Part shown: positions 1-11,899 of the stretch, one piece after another | Position numbering within the stretch: position 1 is the first letter of the stretch | How the letters are laid out: each line of letters starts with the position of its first letter | Source of the DNA: Sordaria brevicollis | Lineage: Eukaryota; Ascomycota; Sordariomycetes; Sordariales; Sordariaceae | DNA: 64,000 nt | NCBI GenBank assembly: GCA_033439795.1 | Contig: JAUTDP010000009.1 | Coordinates: 2,480,001 to 2,544,000, forward strand | Direction of reading: 5' to 3' | Position numbers and translations under genes: made by a program | The notes under the pieces: generated by a model | Told to the model about the DNA's origin: nothing | Database searches by the model: none | What the model saw: only the letters and a program-made list of their open reading frames with translations

Positions 1-25
1 ACGAAGCAATCTCCAGAAAATCTCC

Positions 26-979
26 ATGGCTTCCTTGCGCGACAAGATTTCGGCCCCCATCAAGCTTAACCATGCCACCAACGTGCTCGCCTATAGTGCG
101 CCCGATATCTATCCACAGTCTGCAACTTCGACCAAGTCGTCATTCCTGAAATCCGACGATGATCTTTCCGACAGCGCGCATACCCACACATCATCTCCCC
201 CTACCAGCCCGGATATCGACGAGGCCCCGGATAGGTGCCTGTCCCCAGAGCCAAACCATCTATCATGCTATTTCACTGCCGACAACTCGACGACATCTCC
301 AGTCACCACTCACAAGCCGTCACCATTGGCCGAGGCTCCGCTTGTTCCCTCGCGCGCGCCTTCCCACACCAAAAAGACCTACGATTCGCGAGTACGTGAG
401 CAGTCAGTCGCAGGCCGGGCCTCAGTACAGTCGCAGCGCACAATTTCGACAAAAGCCAGCTTCAACTTCTCGCAGCCACGATCAAGGAGCACCTCGGTAT
501 CGTCAGTTAGCGTCCCTCCCTCGCCTTCGTCCTACGCGAAGAAGAGGCCTCAAGTCACTGTGCCCCCGACCTCGATCAACCACTCGATTCCCTCCGCCAC
601 CACAGCCTCTCCTGCTTCACCACCCAGGCAACGGTCTCTGCGACATGTCGAAACCGCCATCGAGTCATCCCCAGCTCGCACGAGCCACAGGGCAGAGTTC
701 TCGCAGTCTCACTCTCACCATCCTTTCGGACAGGAACTGGCCCAAGTAACGGAGATTGCAGAGGAGTACGGCGTCAAGGAGAAGCTGAACGACGAATATG
801 CGGCCGAGGAGCGGGAGATGGCCGCCATGGGACTGTGCAAGTTCAGCGCCGACGATTATCTGAAGGAGATTAAGGGATTCTTCGTCACTTTTTACGGTGT
901 TGAGCCTGTCGACTACGAGCCTGCCACTCCAGCTCCGTCTGCGGTTGCGGCTGTGGCGCCGGCTAGCGCTTGGATATGA
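26..979 (+). CDS. Ser/Pro/Thr-rich protein of unknown function (possibly 5' partial)
   Basis: One open frame ends in a stop at 977-979 and gives 317 residues from the ATG at 26. The frame is also open upstream to the window edge (positions 2-25), so this may be the last exon of a longer gene rather than a complete one. Most of the protein is low-complexity and predicted disordered, rich in Ser, Pro, Thr and Ala, with many basic-Ser patches. Only the last 80 or so residues look structured: an acidic, helix-like stretch (around EKLNDEYAAEEREMAAMG) is followed by an aromatic segment containing KEIKGFFVTFYGVEP. I see no signal peptide, membrane segment or known catalytic motif. I do not recognise the family; a fungus-specific regulatory or scaffold protein is possible but is inference. 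Codon use is GC-rich and gene-like, unlike the shadow frames. Confidence 0.6.
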   Translation: MASLRDKISAPIKLNHATNVLAYSAPDIYPQSATSTKSSFLKSDDDLSDSAHTHTSSPPTSPDIDEAPDRCLSPEPNHLSCYFTADNSTTSPVTTHKPSPLAEAPLVPSRAPSHTKKTYDSRVREQSVAGRASVQSQRTISTKASFNFSQPRSRSTSVSSVSVPPSPSSYAKKRPQVTVPPTSINHSIPSATTASPASPPRQRSLRHVETAIESSPARTSHRAEFSQSHSHHPFGQELAQVTEIAEEYGVKEKLNDEYAAEEREMAAMGLCKFSADDYLKEIKGFFVTFYGVEPVDYEPATPAPSAVAAVAPASAWI

Positions 980-2229
980 TTGCGCCGAACACGATATGGG
1001 AACGAAACCACTACACTTTTAAACTTCATGTCACTCATTTACAAAACGATTTATATCCACAAGGGGAGCTTTTCAAGGGAATCAGGAGAAGGGAAGGAAG
1101 ATGATCGATGGATGGATGGAATGCATGGGAAACGGCGAAAATTATGGCCATATCATGGAAGGGAACGGAGGATGTCATGTTACAACGTTTATTACTTACT
1201 TTCTGTATGTTTCTCTATGTTGTACATTATGCTTGGAACAATTGGCAGGGGCTTTTTATGGGGTTGGTTGGCGGTACCCTGCTGCTTTGGTTTGATGTTT
1301 GATACCTCTTTGGCTTTTGATTCTCGTACCTACGCCAGATAGTAGATCTTGAGAGGCGTGGTGGATGATTTTATTCTATTCTTCTTCAAACCATGGAAAT
1401 TCTTTGGGTGTATGCTCCTATGCCTGAACAGTTGGATCCGAAGGAAAGAAAAACATCCTTACACACATGAAACTCTGCATATATATGGCACCATCACTTC
1501 GTTATGTCACCATCATATCTATGATGCTTACAACTTGAGTCCAAGTTATAGTCACTCGAGAATCATGATGAGGCGCAGCTCAGGTAGTGAAATTGCAAAG
1601 GATTCATATGGTCCTCAACCCTGTTTGTTGGTTACATGCCCCTCCTATAGAGTCAGAACAGCCTGACCGGACCGGGCCATGATCCTTCCATAAAGCAAAA
1701 CACCGGAGCGGAAGAAGTCCATAGAAGAAGCTGTAACGGGGCCGGTTCGGGCCTGGACCAACGGGATTCGCGCTGTCACTGCACGGGTCCCGTTCATGCA
1801 TGACGATCCAGTCGACCCTGAGACTGGTTGTTCGTCTTGGCTTTTCATTATGCCCACCAAAACTCGTCAGTTCCTGACCAGGAAAAACTGGAATCGTGAT
1901 TCTTTCTCTTGGATTCTATCTAGACGTTTGACACGACAAATAAATGACAAGCCACACGAGAGAATTCGTAGTGTCAACATAGGTTGTTATTTGGAAGTCG
2001 TTAGTAGAGAAAGGTTGCTTCACAACAGGGTTAGGGTCATCCGTGTGTAATTCCAGTCTTGGCGTTTACATAACAGTACAGCGCCGTCCCGTCGCCACCC
2101 CAGACGGAATTGTCCAGGGACTTCTTTATCCATCTAACAACCAACACACCCTGCACACTTCGTCTCGATTTTTGCACCTTGACTTCTCCCATTCGAACGA
2201 TACTAGTCACGAAACATCAAGAACCCGAG
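980..2229. other. Intergenic stretch: 3' UTR of the first gene and upstream region of tls1
   Basis: No supported gene. Short frames on both strands are low in coding character and resemble no family I know. The stretch must hold the terminator region of the first gene and the promoter and leader of the Tls1 gene. A pyrimidine-rich leader (CACC and CTTCT tracts) precedes the start codon at 2230. Confidence 0.6.
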
Positions 2230-3671
2230 ATGGACGCCTCTGCGCCCACGCCAGAAGCGGCTGCTACCGCGCCAACACCAGAACCGACTGCCGCTGCCGC
2301 TGCACCACCTCCGGTTCTCTTTCGCGCCAGCAAGAAGAAGAGAGCCTTCCGTCAACGAGCCGAGGACAACGATGATGATGTCGCGAAGCCAGGAGTCCAA
2401 CCCAATTCAGCGGCGACTATCAACACCGCCAGTGATGCAGCTGCACCAGGCCAGGGCAATGCCACCTCGTCAACCGATCCAACTGTTTCTGCGACACCGG
2501 CGACGACTGCATCTACATCGAACGACAAAGAAGAGGGCGGTCTCTCCGTCGCCGAAGTTCTACGATTGCGAAACGCAAAGAAACACAGACTAGGCGGCGT
2601 CGCGTTTCGAGCTGGGGACGACGGCGCGACAGCTACATCGACAGTGCAACAAAACTCGGAGCAAGCAATGGTTCTACACGAAAACGGAGGGGAAGTGCAG
2701 CAGCAACAGGAAGCTGCAATCCTCGGTGGAGTGGCCAAGAGGTTTGCGCCGCAGACTGGTATGGTCGGCGAGTTGGTGAACAAGCACATGTGAGTATTAT
2801 CCATGCACAGTACTGAGCGGGGGGGATTATGGGAGTTTGGTGGTGAAAGACAGCGGCTGATCAAGCAAGGGAGGAATACATAGAATCCGAGCTGGCTAGA
2901 CGAAAGCGGCTCGCCGCTGAACATCGAGCACAGCAAGATGGTGGCGACGTGAACAATAGCAACAATGCGATGGCGAACAGCAGCAGCGGTATGGCGAATC
3001 TCCTCGCGGCCGATCCGACGTTGAGCGTCGGCGGCGGCAAAGTCGAGTCCCAGCGAGCTCTGCATGGCAAGCTCATGGAGATTGATCTCGGCGAGGAAGC
3101 GCGCGCGCGCAACATTGCGGAGACGGAACGCGCGAGACGTCGACTTGAAGGCCAGATCCTCGAGGAGGAGGGGGGAGAGCTGGATGCGGATGGCCGTCGC
3201 AAGAAGGTTCGCCTTGGTCCCGACGGAAAGCCGTGGCGGTCGAGGAACCGCAGGGATAGCGACGCGCTTAAGCGCGATCAGCAGGTGGAGGAGTTTTTGC
3301 GTGAGAACAGATGTAAGTTTCACGTCCTCCCATTTGCCAACCAACTTTGTTATCACATGCTAACCACAATGTGTGCTCCAGTGGACGTCTACGACGTACC
3401 CTCCGCCGAGCCCGAATATGCCACCAACATGGACGACGACGAGATGGCCGCGGACGACCGTATCGCTGAAGAGTTCCGGCGCGACTTCATGGACGCCATG
3501 TCGCAGAGACATAGGCGCAGAAGACCGGCTGTCAATGCCACCGCCAGGCCTTCGGCCAGAAACCAGGACTCTGAAATCCTCAAGGGTCCCAAGCTGGGTG
3601 GCAGTCGCAATGCCAGAGCGGCTATGCGCGAGAAGCTGCTCAGGGAGCAGGAGCAGCAGAAGAGGCGTTGA
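2230..3671 (+). CDS. tls1: Tls1/Hep59 (C9orf78) family splicing-associated protein
   Basis: Three exons join to 430 residues: 2230-2789, 2870-3312 and 3382-3671. Intron 1 has a GTGAGT donor and a CAAG acceptor; intron 2 has a GTAAGT donor and a CCAG acceptor; both keep the frame. The start was chosen at 2230 because upstream codons in that frame resemble leader. The order fits the Hep_59 family: a low-complexity N-terminus, the block GLSVAEVLRLRNAKKHRLGG, then NKHMEEYIESELARRKR across the first junction, a basic region, and LDVYDVPSAEPEY followed by ADDRIAEEFRRDFMDAM across the second. In fission yeast the relative Tls1 helps splice transcripts for shelterin and heterochromatin factors, and human C9orf78 associates with the spliceosome. 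A nuclear role is therefore expected. The C-terminus is strongly basic with an Arg/Gln/Glu helix. The gene lies 0.9 kb from the RIP-mutated block but is itself undamaged. Confidence 0.88.
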
Positions 3672-4571
3672 TGATTCTTCTCTGTCTGCCAGAGGTGTAC
3701 CTCGAATATCATCGACGAACTCGGAAGATGAAGAGAACAACTACTTACTATCCATTGAGGGAGTTGGGAGAGGCCTGTATACGATTTATGGCCGAACAAC
3801 TTTCAATGGGCCATTTGAGCGGGGAGAAAGAGCGCAAGCTGGTGATAAGGAACTTTGCATCTTCAATCGAGGCTGGCGGGCAGTTCAGGTATGTAGCGTG
3901 GATTATGAAAGCAGTGGCAGTGATCACAAACAGGCAAGCATCGTCAACTTTAGAGCCTCGGCGCTTCAACGAGAACCAAGTGAGATCTAGCCGTTGGTTA
4001 TCATGGTATCATCCTTCCGACACTCACTTATCGTTCTGCAGAAGTTGGCTACTCGGTCACTGCGCACACCATACCTTATGGAACGGTGTCACAAGGCGGC
4101 GGCGGCGGCGAACTGCTGAGGAACGTTTGGCTCTTTCATGAGAACTTGCTCTGCCTCTTTCGTACCACACCATTAGTGATTTGGTTTGATTTCCTTTCAA
4201 TCATTCGAAGAGGGGAAGCAGCGGCAAGTTGCAGTATCTTGGCTGCGAAATTCATATGATCCCCGTGTTTAGTTCTATAGCAACTAATCCATCAATTTTT
4301 GAATGACACTCCCCATCATAGCGTTTAGCAAAACTTCAGAAATGGTGATTTACAGATCACGACCGGACCACATAACTCGAAATGAAATAGGATCAAACGG
4401 CCAAATCTAACCCCCCTCTCTGCTCAAACACACAAGACACAAACTCGGACCACGAACGAAATAGTCAGCCGCACATTTGACAGTGGTGAGAGCGACGAGT
4501 GGTGGAAGTTGTTGGTTGAAGTAGCGTAGAGTAGCGCAGTGCTTATAAGCCTCCTTCACGGTGCTTTACAC
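3672..4571. other. Intergenic stretch between tls1 and the AT-rich block
   Basis: No supported gene. A 157-residue frame at 3668-4141 overlaps the end of tls1 and has no recognisable domain. Base composition is ordinary until about 4600 and then drops abruptly to extreme AT, so this is normal euchromatic DNA up to the block boundary. Confidence 0.6.
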
Positions 4572-4620
4572 TTATCTCAGTGCTCAGACCTTCTTACTTT
4601 TTTAGGCAAGGACGTTTATA
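4572..4620 (+). repeat. Left terminal inverted repeat of the composite block
   Basis: The outer 21 bases (4572-4592, starting TTATCTCAG and ending AGACCTT) are the inverse of 27065-27085 with a single A/G difference. A second matching segment follows inward, where 4607-4618 contains GGACGTTT and the right side has AAACGTCC. The spacer between the two matches differs in length by a few bases. This repeat marks the exact point where normal base composition ends. Confidence 0.75.
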
Positions 4621-5559
4621 GACTATAATTGCCTTTTTATGTTTATATACACGGACCCTCCATATTTAAAAGTTTTAATATTTATAATATCGGTCCGTAC
4701 GTTCTTATTTTTCATTATAATTATTATTTTATATTAAAAACGCTTAAAAAAGAGGTTTGAATTCAAAATTAAACATTATATAATTACGGGTTTATAGATC
4801 GATAAATTTGGCGTAGATAATCCCCAACCCTAAAATACTATAAATACTTTTAGTAATACAAAATATATATTAGGAATAGCCTTATCGAAACGAATACAAT
4901 AATGTAATTAATTTTTTAATCCGGGCAATATAAATTTCAATTATTAAAATATTTCGAAAAAAATTACGGGTTTTTATATTATATATCTACATTATACAAC
5001 AATATTTTTTATTCTAACTTTCTAAAATTTAATAAATATAGCCGTAATAGTATTTTAAACGCGTAGGGTTATTCTACCCTAATTACGTTACGTTATTATT
5101 TTTCCTTAATTTTTTATTCTTAATAGAATAATATTATAAATAACGACGACGCCCCCTTCGACGCCCAATACGTATTAATAGTAATACGAAATATTATTAG
5201 CGGTAAATAGCTTCGTAATAAATAGGTTCGAATAATTATACACCTAGTTATCGAATAATTGGATATTATTCTAAATGCGGCAATTAGGTATAGTAAAAGT
5301 ATTATACTATATACTTTTTTAATATTACGCGATAAAATCACGATTTAAATTATTCCCTTTACGAAATTAGGAGAAAATTAACGTAATAATATTATAATTA
5401 AATTCCTAGAATTTAAACCGGTATAAATAAATAAAGACGTAATTTTGAAGGTAAGTAAATACTACCCCCTTTTACTTTTTTTTTTAATTAACCGTAATAT
5501 AGAACAAGGATATTTAAGATTAAATTTAATATAGCGATTATATTTATATCCTTTTAAGT

Positions 5560-7720
5560 CTAAAATTGGCTATTAATACGAAATTTAAAGCTATATTGAG
5601 GTTATTAAAATTTTATAAAAAAATCGGATTATTTATAATCGACGAGTTATATTGTATATTAAAATGGCGCGATTTTTATAAAGAATTTTAATATTTATAT
5701 ATTTTACGACCATTATTATTAAAAAATATTCCCTAATTTAATTATACGGTTACATTAGCCGATATTTATAAAGATTTTATTATTAAGAAGGCTAACTTTA
5801 ATTCTAAAAACCTCGAGATTATTAGAACCTTTATCGACCGGCTAGAAATCTCGATTATTATCTAATTATTATTAAGAAATTATATTAGCGATTTTAGGCG
5901 TTTCTTCTTTTTAATAGAAAGTTTTATATTATCGATTCGACGCGATATCCTAAAAACGATTGTATATATTGATAATTATAATAATTTTTTAATAATAAAA
6001 AATATTTTAATTAATTATTTATATAATAATTATAATTTTAGTAAAGAATTTAGCTATAAAGTTATTAGGTTATATAATTCCTTAGTCCGCCTAATAGATA
6101 AAGATATTATATATAAGGATTTTACTACTAAAGTTGGTACCGATTATTATATATATTTAGTAATTACTTCTTTGGGTATAAGTATAAACCTATTTAATAT
6201 TATTCGAATTATATAATTTAGTATACTTTTTATTCCTAATATTCTAGATATATAGTAGCATTTTAAAAGAGTAATACGAAAACCGAGGGATAATAGTATA
6301 TAAAGGAAAGCTTACTTTTTTATACTATATTAGGTATTTGATTATTTTAGTTTAGATAATAAATAGCCTAAACGATTATAAAAATAATAATAATTATAGA
6401 GATTTCGTTAACTTTATGCGCTAAATATACCGAGTAGGTTAATAAACGTTATTATAACCGTAAATAAGGAAGAAAATCCGGATATAAATAATAATAATAA
6501 CGAAAATAACGTTAATATTAAAGAATAGGGGTAACTTTAAAATAATAATAATGAACTATTATTAAATATTAGGGAATTCTATTCCTTATACGAATTCGAA
6601 TATAAAATTAAATAGTCGAAATTTAATAATAAGGTTTATACTAAGTATTAAAAAAAAGATCTAATCTTTATAAAATTCTTTAACGTACTATATTTTCGCA
6701 AAGTTATTTTTAATTATTTTTAAAAACCTCCTAATAAAGACTTCGAATATAAGCGATTTATTCCTAATAATATATATTGTAATAAATTTAATTATATACT
6801 ATTATTTAAGAGGATTTTTATAATATTAAAGTAAGACCGAAATAAGGTATTTAATAAACCGACGGTTAAAATATTAGCGGATAAAGTAATATTATATATT
6901 AATAATTAGTATAAAAAGAAAGTATAAGAATTTATTTTAAAAAGTAACTATATATTCGAAATTGTATTAGAGATTTTAATATCTATCTAGCTTTAATATA
7001 TAATCGTATACTTTTTCGCCAATAATAATATAATTCGTTGGAATAAAGAGCTTCTTTTCTCGGACGTTAATAAATTAAAAAATAAATTACCAACTATATA
7101 ATAATAGGAATATAAAAAAGAGTATATCGATAATCTAATTGAATTTTGCTTTACTTCCGTTACTAAAGTATATAAAGAGTAAAAAGGGGAATATTTTCGA
7201 CTTTAATACTAAACCTAACTTCGGTTATATATTAATAACCGGTTATATATACCTGCAATTTTTATTCGTCCTACTTCCTTTTTAATTAATATTCTATAAC
7301 GCGTTATTATTTTTATTATTCCCTAATTAGAAGCTCCTTAATTAGAAATTGGAGAATTTTTAGTAATATTAGAGGTAATAATATTAGGGGAATAAAAAGT
7401 AGAATAAAAAATAGAATAAAGTAGTAATAATAGTAATAATTAAAATAAAGTTTAAAAAGGAATAGAAATTAAAATAAATCTAGCCGAATATTAATATTAA
7501 TATTAAAGTCTTTTAATATTATAATAATATTAATATTAAAGTTCCGCTCCTTTAATTTTAATATTATAATAGGGATTCGAAGAAATTAACCGGTTATTTT
7601 ATAATCTTGTTAATTCGTTATTAATTATTCCTCTCTATAATTTTATAATTGGTTTTATAATTAGAAATAAAAAAGGAGAAGAGGAAAGACCAACTTCTCC
7701 TTTTATTAATTTGCTTATAT
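5560..7720 (+). pseudogene. RecQ-like superfamily 2 DNA helicase relic
   Basis: One frame (codons starting at positions such as 5641, 5746, 6160 and 6691) carries helicase motifs over more than 1 kb with no detectable frame shift, though many TAA/TAG codons interrupt it. Visible in order are: a DExH-type motif II read as IIDELY at 5635-5652, where the Tyr codon TAT derives simply from a His CAT; a motif III position reading TVTLAD at 5746-5763; a motif V-like TSLGMxIN stretch (read TSLGISIN) at 6166-6189; a motif VI-like QxFxRxIR region at about 6253-6279; and a possible RecQ zinc-binding remnant at 6691-6790 with FRKV and Cys/Tyr positions. The same frame continues with coding texture (EYIDNLIEFCFTSVTKVYKE near 7123-7180) to about 7720. 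The N-terminal Walker A region is too damaged to place. Its neighbours suggest it is a gene of the surrounding inverted-repeat element. A telomere-linked-helicase relative is the alternative. Confidence 0.7.
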
Positions 7721-8456
7721 AATTTAATACTTAAATAATTATATTATATAATATAAAAATACATATTATTTTATTATTAATAATTAAGCCGCTATTATTA
7801 ATTAATAAAGGGAAAGGAAAGGGTAAAGGTAAAAAGAGGGAGAATAATACTCTAATTGTTAAATTACCCGCTTATAAAAAATAAAAATATATATAATAAT
7901 AAATTTATATATATAATTAATAGAATATACGCTTCTTTCGATAATCCTTACGCTTATTCCGAAAAACTCCGAAATATCTATTTATAATAATATTTTTCTC
8001 CGATAAAATAATATACCCTATTTAATCCTTATTTCTATTATAAATATCCTTAATACCGTTAATATTTTAATCTTAGAAATTTTTTGCACTTTCCTTATAT
8101 AAACGATTACTCTCTTCGTTATAATTAATAATCTTATTTTAAATAGAAAATTTAATAATATTAGGAAGATATTTTTAATTAATAATATCCGTAAAGAAAG
8201 GGATAACCTTATTCTAATTAATAAGTTTCTTTATAAGGTTCTATTACCTAAGAAAATAAATATTTAGAATATTAAATACCTTTAATTCTTCGGATTCGTT
8301 AATTACCGTTACTATTACTTTCCATTTAATTATATTATTTTTATATAATTTAAAGGTATAAAAAATAACATTAATAAAGGGGTTATTAATAATATAAATC
8401 CTTTTAATAACGCGCCCCTATAGTTTTTCCGTACCTTTTCGAATAATAGTTAATAC

Positions 8457-8762
8457 TGTCACAGGCATTGCCTACTCCTGTATAGAAGTGGTCGTATTGT
8501 ATATACTAGCTGATAATAGCTGTTTACGTACAATATTGGGATTGATAAATGAAACGCGACCGTAGTCGCGACGACCGTGATTAACTATGCCTATAGTACC
8601 CTAATACCTTAATCCCGGCGTCACTTAGATTTATATACGTAATTAGGGCTACGTATTAGCTATATTATAATCGTATAAAATAGTCGCGGTATATAGGATT
8701 ATTTCCTGTTCCTCGTATAATAATAAATATCGTATTTTATTATTTACTTATGCCCTATAATA
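8457..8762 (+). repeat. 5' LTR of element 1
   Basis: It is 306 bp and begins TGTCACAGGC. It matches 16696-17001 along its whole length, with differences that are almost all C/T or G/A. It keeps GC-rich islands such as the CGACCGTAGTCGCGACGACC palindrome-like core near 8558-8577. The start is fixed by the adjacent AATAC duplication and the equal length of the 3' copy. Confidence 0.93.
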
Positions 8763-9189
8763 TTTTATTATATTTAATTTCGCGTTAACGCGTAATAAGT
8801 AATTTCGGATAAATTAAATATAATAAGAATTATTATAGGATTTCGATTTTTTCGATATTACCTTCGGCGAATTAATATAATTGCTAATAATATTTAAAGG
8901 ATTTTAACGTTATCCGGTAGAAAAAATATCCAAAATTTAGTAAATAATTAAAGTCCTTTAGGGTACGATTAGCGTACGAACGTAATACGGTAAAAGTTAT
9001 TTTATTTTAATTATTTTTAATTCGAATAAAGTTTTAATTAATTAATAATTATATTGGACGAAGATTAAATTAATTTCGTTTAAATCTTTTTAACTTTATT
9101 AATAGGTTATTTAATCTTTTAGAAAATTTATAACGATAATAATATTAATTTTATTATTTCGCCCGGTTTTATAATATAAGTTCGCAGCT

Positions 9190-11340
9190 ATAAAAAAGTA
9201 AAGAAGCTTCTTTATTACTTTAATAAGAAATTCGGTAATAAAGAGAAATAAATTAATAATATTATAAATTAAAAGGAGGAATTTATTTAAAAGAAATAGT
9301 AGGAATTCGACGATTTTATTAAGAAAATTAGTAATTTCGTTTAAGAAAAGTAAAACGAATTCGACGATTTTATTAAGAGGGTTAATAAATTTACCGACGA
9401 AATTAAAAATATTATTAAGAAATTCGAATAATATATTATAACCTTTTAAGAAATTAAAAAGGAATTTACCGATTAAATAAATACTCTATAAAAGTAATAT
9501 AATATAATTATTAAAGATAATATTATTTTATAAAATAGTAAAGTAAAAATATAGAACGATTTTATATAGGTTAAGAAATTTTTTAATAACGAAATAGCGG
9601 TTAAGGAATTTAATTATAATAAATTATTAAAATCCCTACGTTTCGTTAATAATAATACTAAGAATAATTATATTAATTTATAGAATATATTAGACGAAGT
9701 TTAAATTTAAAAAATTTTAGCCAAGTTTAATAAAAAGGATTTTAAGATAGTTAATTAAATTATCGCTTCCTTCGAAGAATAAGTCTATTTTATTTAAGAA
9801 GATTTCGATAACGCTTTAAAATTATACCCTAAATATAAGGCTTCGGTTAAAAATATAAAAAATAAGGGTAAAGGTAATTATAGAAGATAGAATAAAGGTA
9901 CCGAAAGTTTTTTTAGCGGAACGGGTAATAGTCCCGGTAATAATAGCCTCGAAAGAATTTTCGGTATAGGAACCGGCTTTAATTTTAGTATTATAGGTAG
10001 TGGTTTTAACGATAATAATTTTAAAGGAAATAATATAGGAATTAGCTTTAATTTTAGTACGGAAGGTAACGGTCTTTAAAGTAGAGGAATAAATATAGGA
10101 GGAATAAGCGGCAAATTTCCTTTTAACCCTAATAATCCCTTTATTAACGGATTTATTAATAAGCCTTTCGGCGGAAGAGGATTTAGAAGTCTTAATAGCC
10201 CTAACGGTTTTAATAGTAACCCCTTCGGTAATAGCCCTAATAGCCCTCTTAATAATCCCCCCGGTAGTCCTAAAGGCTTTAATAATTTTAATAATCCTAA
10301 TGGCTTTAACGGATTTAATAGTAATTTTTATAACGGTAATCCCCCAATAATTTATTACCGAAAGGATTTTATTAAAAATCCCCCGATATTTATAAGTAAA
10401 GAAATTAATATTATAAAGCGTTATAATAAATTTTTAGTTTAAATTACGGCTATTTATATTCGTTAAATAATAAATACGTATAATTTCCCTAACGAAATTT
10501 CTAAACTATTTTATATTATATTTTACTTAAACGGAGAGGCCAAAATTAATATTAACGAATATTAAAAAACGATCTTCGATAATTTATAATATTCTATTAT
10601 TTAGGAGTAATTTATTAGCGATAAATTTTTTAAATATTTTAACGATTATTATTATTAAAAAAATATTATAATTATAGCCGAGGCTAATTTATAGAAATTT
10701 AAGTAGAAGGGTAAATATATTAATTACGACGATTTTGAATCCTAATTTATTTTATTAATTAATTACTATAATTATAATAAAACTACTTACGTTCGTCTAT
10801 TTTATAATAAAATTTCTAAAATTATAACCGATTTAATTAATTATTAACCTATAATTTTAACCCGCGACGATTAGAAAGGATAGTCTAACTTATATAAAAA
10901 TATTTTTAAAGTTTAGAATAAATTTACTTTAATCCGTAGAACCGGTTCGTTATTTATTAGCGGCGGTAATAGAGGAAATAATAATTCGAATAATAATAAT
11001 AAAAAAGATTTTAATACTATAGACCTAAACCGTATTAAATTTATTATAATTTATAAAGACGTCCTATAAATTCGTTATAATAAAAATAATTATATAAATT
11101 GTAATAAAGGTAAATATATAATTAAAAATTACTGTAACGCTATTAATTATAATAATAAGGGTTAATAACCAATTCGTAAGAATTTTAATATTATTAAAAA
11201 GAATAGCGAGAATAAGGTTAATAATTATATTATAAGTAATATTATTAACCCGGTTCCGGTTTAAGCCCCGGTTATTCCCCCGGTTACCCCGGTAACTGTA
11301 ACCCCCCTTACTAACCCCGTTTAATAAAGAAATAGCGAAC
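9190..11340 (+). pseudogene. gag relic of element 1
   Basis: This is the frame with codons starting at 10167 and 11091. The first part (about 9200-9830) reads as a Lys/Glu/Asn-rich, coiled-coil-like stretch. About 9900-10330 is an unusually repetitive Gly/Asn/Ser/Phe-rich segment (units such as NPNGFNGFNSN). The capsid-like part follows, then a CCHC zinc knuckle at 11091-11132, where two of the Cys and the His now read Tyr through single G-to-A or C-to-T changes. Numerous TAA/TAG codons kill it. The long low-complexity segment ahead of the capsid is not typical of fungal gypsy gag. Confidence 0.75.
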
Positions 11341-11899
11341 CCTAAATTTAAATTGCGGTTAAAAGTATTTAAAGATATTAAAGAAAAAGGAGATATTAGA
11401 AAATCGGAAATTTAATATTTAAGTTCTAAATAATTAGAAGGAAGAATAATTATTAAAATTAAATAATTTAAAACTTTATAAAAAGTAGAATATAATTCTT
11501 TTATTTATTTATCTTTAATATTTATAGCGTAATAATAAAATAAAATACGTATTTTTAATCGATTTTAATTACTCTAGGAAGGCTTTTATAAATTAAATAT
11601 TTATTCGGAAGGCTTACTTAAAATATAAAAAACTTAATAAATTAAAATTTTTATACTTAACCGATAGGGATTTTAAAAAATAAATCGACGAATATATTAA
11701 AATTATTATAAGGATTAGTAATTATAATAAAACTATTAATTTTTTCCTAACGGATTTAGCGGAGGATTACCCGGTTATTTTAAAGTAATTATAATTATAA
11801 TAATACAATTTTAATATCGATTAGGTTACTAATATTATAATTTAAAACTAATTTTATTTATTTACCTATATTATATAATATTATTTAATTAAAATTAAT

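Noticed and set aside
2020..2045. Single TTAGGG-like motif (telomere repeat) at 2028
   Set aside because: Only one copy, not an array; the window is not at a telomere.
2352..3356. 334-residue minus-strand frame opposite tls1
   Set aside because: It is the shadow of a GC-rich coding sequence on the other strand; the plus-strand exons are conserved and this is not.
4560..4580. hAT-type CAGTG terminus at the left inverted repeat
   Set aside because: CAGTG occurs within the repeat, but the matching inversion extends outside it, so the element end is not there and no 8 bp duplication is found.
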